This document shows positions 5,957 through 8,395 of a stretch of DNA of 8,395 nt, piece by piece. Under the pieces are notes generated by a model. The model saw only the letters and a list, made by a program, of their open reading frames with translations. It was not told the DNA's origin and did no database searches. Origin of the DNA: an uncultured Erysipelotrichaceae bacterium. Lineage in GTDB: Bacteria > Bacillota_I > Bacilli_A > RFN20 > CAG-826. Each line of letters starts with the position of its first letter. The stretch's first letter is position 1. The DNA is taken from NCBI GenBank assembly GCA_946612405.1, contig CAMOEQ010000023.1, positions 1 to 8,395 on the forward strand, read 5' to 3'. A program made the translations under genes and the position numbers.

Positions 5957-6436
5957 TTATTTATGATAAGTTTCGTTATTCAAAATTTTAAAACTTCGAT
6001 ATAACTGTTCTAAAAGAATTAATCTTGTCATTTGATGAAGAAAAGTCATCTTTGATAATGAAATCGAATAATTTGCTCTTTGTTTAACTGCATCAGATAA
6101 ACCATAAGATCCACCTATTACAAATGTTAAAGAAGATCCACCTTCAATCATTTTTTGTTCAACAAATTTAGAGAATTCAACGCTATCAAATTCTTTTTTA
6201 TTCAAATCTAGAGTAATAACTAATTCATTGCTCTTTATCTTTGATAAAATCCTGTCGCCTTCTTCATTGATTACTTTTGTAATGTCTGCTTGATTAGGAT
6301 TATCTTTAACTTTCGAATCAATTACTTCGACTATTTCAGTTTTTGCGTATGGAGAAAGTCTCGTTAGATATTCACTAATACCATCTTTTAAATAATTCTC
6401 TTTGATTTTACCAACTGCGATGATTTTTATTCTCAT
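5957..6436 (-). CDS. rlmH: 23S rRNA (pseudouridine1915-N3)-methyltransferase RlmH
   Basis: 159 residues, the normal RlmH length. This SPOUT-fold enzyme transfers methyl from S-adenosylmethionine to pseudouridine 1915 in helix 69 of 23S rRNA, acting on the assembled ribosome in the cytoplasm. Visible hallmarks are the N-terminal MRIKIIAVGKIK, LDLNKKEFDS (76-85), the knot glycine motif VIGGSYGLS (106-114), SLSKMTFLHQMTRLILLEQLYR (126-147) and the C-terminal YHK (157-159) that helps bind substrate and cofactor. It looks intact. It is the first gene of a minus-strand run with the polymerase-like and lipoprotein genes and is divergent from the lactate permease. ATG 6436 has no Shine-Dalgarno, but a promoter-like pair ends 6 nt upstream. 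The identification is secure; the association with surface genes is positional. Confidence 0.96.
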   Translation of the reverse strand: MRIKIIAVGKIKENYLKDGISEYLTRLSPYAKTEIVEVIDSKVKDNPNQADITKVINEEGDRILSKIKSNELVITLDLNKKEFDSVEFSKFVEQKMIEGGSSLTFVIGGSYGLSDAVKQRANYSISLSKMTFLHQMTRLILLEQLYRSFKILNNETYHK

Positions 6437-6442
6437 AATTAG

Positions 6443-6470
6443 AGTTTATCTTATTTATAAGATTTTTCAA
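6443..6470 (-). promoter_or_regulatory. Candidate rlmH promoter giving a leaderless mRNA
   Basis: Minus strand TTGAAA (6470-6465), a 16-nt spacer, TAAACT (6448-6443), then 6 nt to ATG 6436. Transcription would start at or beside the A of the ATG. An alternative -10, TATAAA (6459-6454), would leave about 10 nt of leader, still without a Shine-Dalgarno. Confidence 0.4.
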
Positions 6471-6485
6471 AATTGTTATAAAATA

Positions 6486-6494
6486 TGATAAAAT
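6486..6494 (+). promoter_or_regulatory. Extended -10 promoter for lctP
   Basis: TGATAAAAT is an extended -10 (TG, one base, TAAAAT), with a weak -35 such as TTCAAA at 6466-6471. Start is predicted near 6501, leaving about 13 nt before ATG 6514 with a weak AGG at 6502-6504. The -35 region overlaps that of the divergent rlmH promoter, so the two may compete. Confidence 0.4.
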
Positions 6495-6513
6495 ATTTTA
6501 CAGGTTTTATTTG

Positions 6514-8184
6514 ATGGAATCTATAGTATTATCAATTCTAGCTTTTTTGCCAATATTAATTAGTCTTATTTTAATGATGGCATTTAATGTGCCTGCAAAA
6601 TTTTCGCTTCCGATTGCGTGGCTATTAGCTTGTATTTTTGGTCTTATTTTTTGGAAGATGGATTTCCTGTCTGTGTTTGCTTATTCATTAAGTGGCGTTC
6701 TTAATTCTTTCGACGTTTTAATTACCATTACTGGCGCAATCATAGTTATGAATATGCTAAAAGAAAGCGGAGGAACACATTCAATAAATAATGGTTTTAG
6801 ATTAATTTCTAAAGATGCAAGAATTCAAGCAATCATTATTGGCTGGATGTTCTCTTCTTTCATTGAAGGTGCTGCTGGTTTTGGAACCCCCGCCGCTTTA
6901 GCTGGACCATTATTAGTTAGTTTAGGCTTTCCGCCTGTTGCTGCCGCTGTAGTTGCGTTGATTTGTGATAGTACAGCAGTAAGCTTTGGAGCAATCGGTA
7001 CTCCAACAATACAATCATTAACTTGTTTAGGTGAAGAAATAGCTACTGAATCATATACTCAATCATTATCGATGTGGGTTGCTATTCCTCATGCAATTGT
7101 CGGAACATTTATTCCATTTATTGCGGTTGCAGTAATGTGTAAATTCTTTTCAAAAGAAAAATCGTTTAAACCTGCATTTGAAGTTTTGCCATTCGCTATA
7201 TTTGCTGGTCTATGCTTCACAATTCCTTATACTTTAATTGCTTGTTTCTTAGGTCCTGAATTCCCATCATTAGTTGGCGCTTTGATTGGTTTACCTATTG
7301 TTCTTTTTTGTGCGAAAAAAGGCTTTCTTGTCCCAAAAAATCAATGGAATTTCCCCAACCAACAAGAATGGGATGATTCTTGGAAATCAACAGTTGAAAC
7401 TCCTCAACCGAAAGAATCAAAATTATCGCTTATCAAAGCTTGGGTCCCTTACATAGTAATAGCTTTAATTCTGGTCATTACTAGGTTACCATTTTTACCT
7501 ATTAAATCTATTTTGACCGGAAATGGAGTTTTAGCAGATTTCTTTGCAATTAAAATTCCAGCATTATTTGGCGTTCCAAACACTTCATACACATTTAAAT
7601 GGGCTTGGCTCCCAGGAACTATTTTTATTCTTGTTTCATTCTTGATTATTCCGCTTCACAAAATGAATCGCAAAAGCGTAGGCAAAGCTTGGAAAACAAC
7701 TGGAAAACAAATGCTTGGCGCTGCTGCCGCTATTATTAGTGGGTTAGCTCTAGTTCAAATCATGCGTTATTCTGGTTCAAATGTCGTAGGATCAGAAGAA
7801 ACAAAAAGTATGATTTTTTATATGGCAGAAGCATTAAGCAAAGTCGGAAGTGTTCTATATGTAATCATTGCTCCAATAATTGGTGTACTGGGAGCATTTG
7901 TTTCAGGAAGCAACACCGTATCAAATTCTTTGTTTACAAATCTTCAATATCAGTCGGCGCTAAACTTGGGTTTACCGACAGTCCTTATTGTTGCTTTACA
8001 AGTAATAGGTGGAGCTGTAGGTAACATGATTTGTGTTAATAACACTGTAGCTGTTTGTGCAACAGTAGGAACAAACGGAAAAGAAGGTAAAATAATTCGA
8101 ACAACTATTGCTCCAACTATTGTATATACAGCAATAATAATTATTATTTTTGTATTATTGATCTTTGTTTTTCATATAACTTAG
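6514..8184 (+). CDS. lctP: L-lactate permease (LctP family)
   Basis: 556 residues from ATG 6514, the full family length, with about a dozen or more hydrophobic segments throughout. LctP proteins move lactate (often also glycolate) with protons across the cytoplasmic membrane. Hallmarks are [13 protein letters not shown] (116-128), SFGAIGTPT (157-165) and [15 protein letters not shown] (465-479), then [12 protein letters not shown] near the C-terminus. A TTG at 6511 directly before the ATG would add one residue; ATG 6514 is preferred because it is the stronger start codon and keeps the weak AGG at 9 nt. No lactate dehydrogenase or utilisation gene lies beside it, so direction of transport in this organism is unknown. 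It is a single-gene unit, bounded by divergent rlmH and by tandem terminators downstream. Confidence 0.95.
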   Translation: MESIVLSILAFLPILISLILMMAFNVPAKFSLPIAWLLACIFGLIFWKMDFLSVFAYSLSGVLNSFDVLITITGAIIVMNMLKESGGTHSINNGFRLISKDARIQAIIIGWMFSSFIEGAAGFGTPAALAGPLLVSLGFPPVAAAVVALICDSTAVSFGAIGTPTIQSLTCLGEEIATESYTQSLSMWVAIPHAIVGTFIPFIAVAVMCKFFSKEKSFKPAFEVLPFAIFAGLCFTIPYTLIACFLGPEFPSLVGALIGLPIVLFCAKKGFLVPKNQWNFPNQQEWDDSWKSTVETPQPKESKLSLIKAWVPYIVIALILVITRLPFLPIKSILTGNGVLADFFAIKIPALFGVPNTSYTFKWAWLPGTIFILVSFLIIPLHKMNRKSVGKAWKTTGKQMLGAAAAIISGLALVQIMRYSGSNVVGSEETKSMIFYMAEALSKVGSVLYVIIAPIIGVLGAFVSGSNTVSNSLFTNLQYQSALNLGLPTVLIVALQVIGGAVGNMICVNNTVAVCATVGTNGKEGKIIRTTIAPTIVYTAIIIIIFVLLIFVFHIT

Positions 8185-8232
8185 GTTTGCAATAGCAAAA
8201 ATAAATAGGCAAAGATGCTAATTTGTTTAAAT

Positions 8233-8260
8233 AAAAGAAAAGCTAATGCTTTTCTTTTTT
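8233..8260. terminator. Bidirectional intrinsic terminator after lctP
   Basis: An 11-bp perfect stem, arms 8233-8243 and 8248-8258, encloses the loop TAAT, with T residues continuing to 8260. On the opposite strand the hairpin is also followed by a T-rich tract, so it can serve the convergent minus-strand gene too. An outer pair ATGCTAA (8216-8222) and TTAGCAT (8262-8268) could extend the structure. Confidence 0.85.
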
Positions 8261-8265
8261 GTTAG

Positions 8266-8300
8266 CATTTTGTTCAAATTCGAATGACAAAATGTTTTTC
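8266..8300 (+). terminator. Second terminator hairpin after lctP
   Basis: CATTTTGT (8266-8273) pairs with ACAAAATG (8287-8294) around a 13-nt loop and is followed by TTTTTC. The placement after the first hairpin makes a tandem, backup termination site for lctP. Its left arm overlaps the outer arm of the first structure, so the two folds partly exclude each other. Confidence 0.65.
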
Positions 8301-8306
8301 TAATTA

Positions 8307-8395
8307 TTAATTATAAATAACTGTTAATGGGGCTTCAGAAAAATATAAACCAGTAATCTTTTTTCTAGAAGCAGCTCCTTCATTTTTAACGATAG
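8307..8395 (-). CDS. C-terminal end of an unknown minus-strand gene
   Basis: On the minus strand a frame enters from the window edge and ends in TAA at 8309-8307, giving 28 codons: IVKNEGAASRKKITGL then YFSEAPLTVIYN. It has a plausible mix of residues for a soluble protein and sits convergent to lctP across the terminators, where a gene end is expected. Too little is visible to name a family. It is partial at its N-terminal side. Confidence 0.5.
   Translation of the reverse strand, partial: IVKNEGAASRKKITGLYFSEAPLTVIYN

Noticed and set aside
6511..6513. TTG as lctP start
   Set aside because: ATG follows immediately and is the stronger initiator; the difference is one residue.

Overview
The window reads as chromosome of a low-G+C Gram-positive bacterium (Firmicutes in the broad sense). 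Base composition is AT-rich. Two genes begin with lipobox signal peptides, the transport and wall-related proteins are of Gram-positive type, and stop codons follow the standard bacterial code: TGA ends the polymerase-like gene in an ATGA overlap and Trp is written TGG. That argues against a mycoplasma-type code, although uncultured Bacilli related to Mollicutes/Erysipelotrichia would fit. The taxon is inference only. I see no tRNA, rRNA, CRISPR array, insertion sequence or phage gene.

Layout. (1) 1-2178, minus strand: the N-terminal 726 residues of a large modular surface lipoprotein with OB-fold-like domains, an InlB-B-repeat-like domain and three Big_2 Ig-like domains. It runs off the left edge. 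(2) 2179-2349: its 5' leader, with a near-consensus sigma-A promoter followed by a hairpin plus U-tract that looks like a terminator placed before the gene. (3) 2350-2694, minus: a three-helix small membrane protein of unknown role. It is divergent from (4) 2747-3640, plus: a TupA-like ATP-grasp enzyme. (5) 3641-6436, minus: a compact operon of rlmH (23S rRNA pseudouridine methyltransferase), a 12-helix Wzy/O-antigen-polymerase-like protein, and an orphan lipoprotein overlapping it by ATGA. (6) 6514-8184, plus: an L-lactate permease, divergent from rlmH. It is followed by tandem hairpin terminators and (7) the last 28 codons of an unknown minus-strand gene.

How the genes relate. Apart from rlmH and the lactate permease, most of the window concerns the cell surface: two lipoproteins, a polysaccharide-polymerase-like membrane protein, a TupA-like ligase and a small membrane protein. 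This suggests a small envelope locus, but gene order alone does not prove a shared pathway. The most unusual signals are regulatory. One is the promoter-hairpin-terminator leader before the modular lipoprotein, whose hairpin loop can pair with sequence just beyond the terminator. The other is that several genes lack a Shine-Dalgarno and carry a -10-like hexamer only 6-8 nt before ATG, as expected for leaderless mRNAs, whereas both lipoprotein genes have clear Shine-Dalgarno sites.
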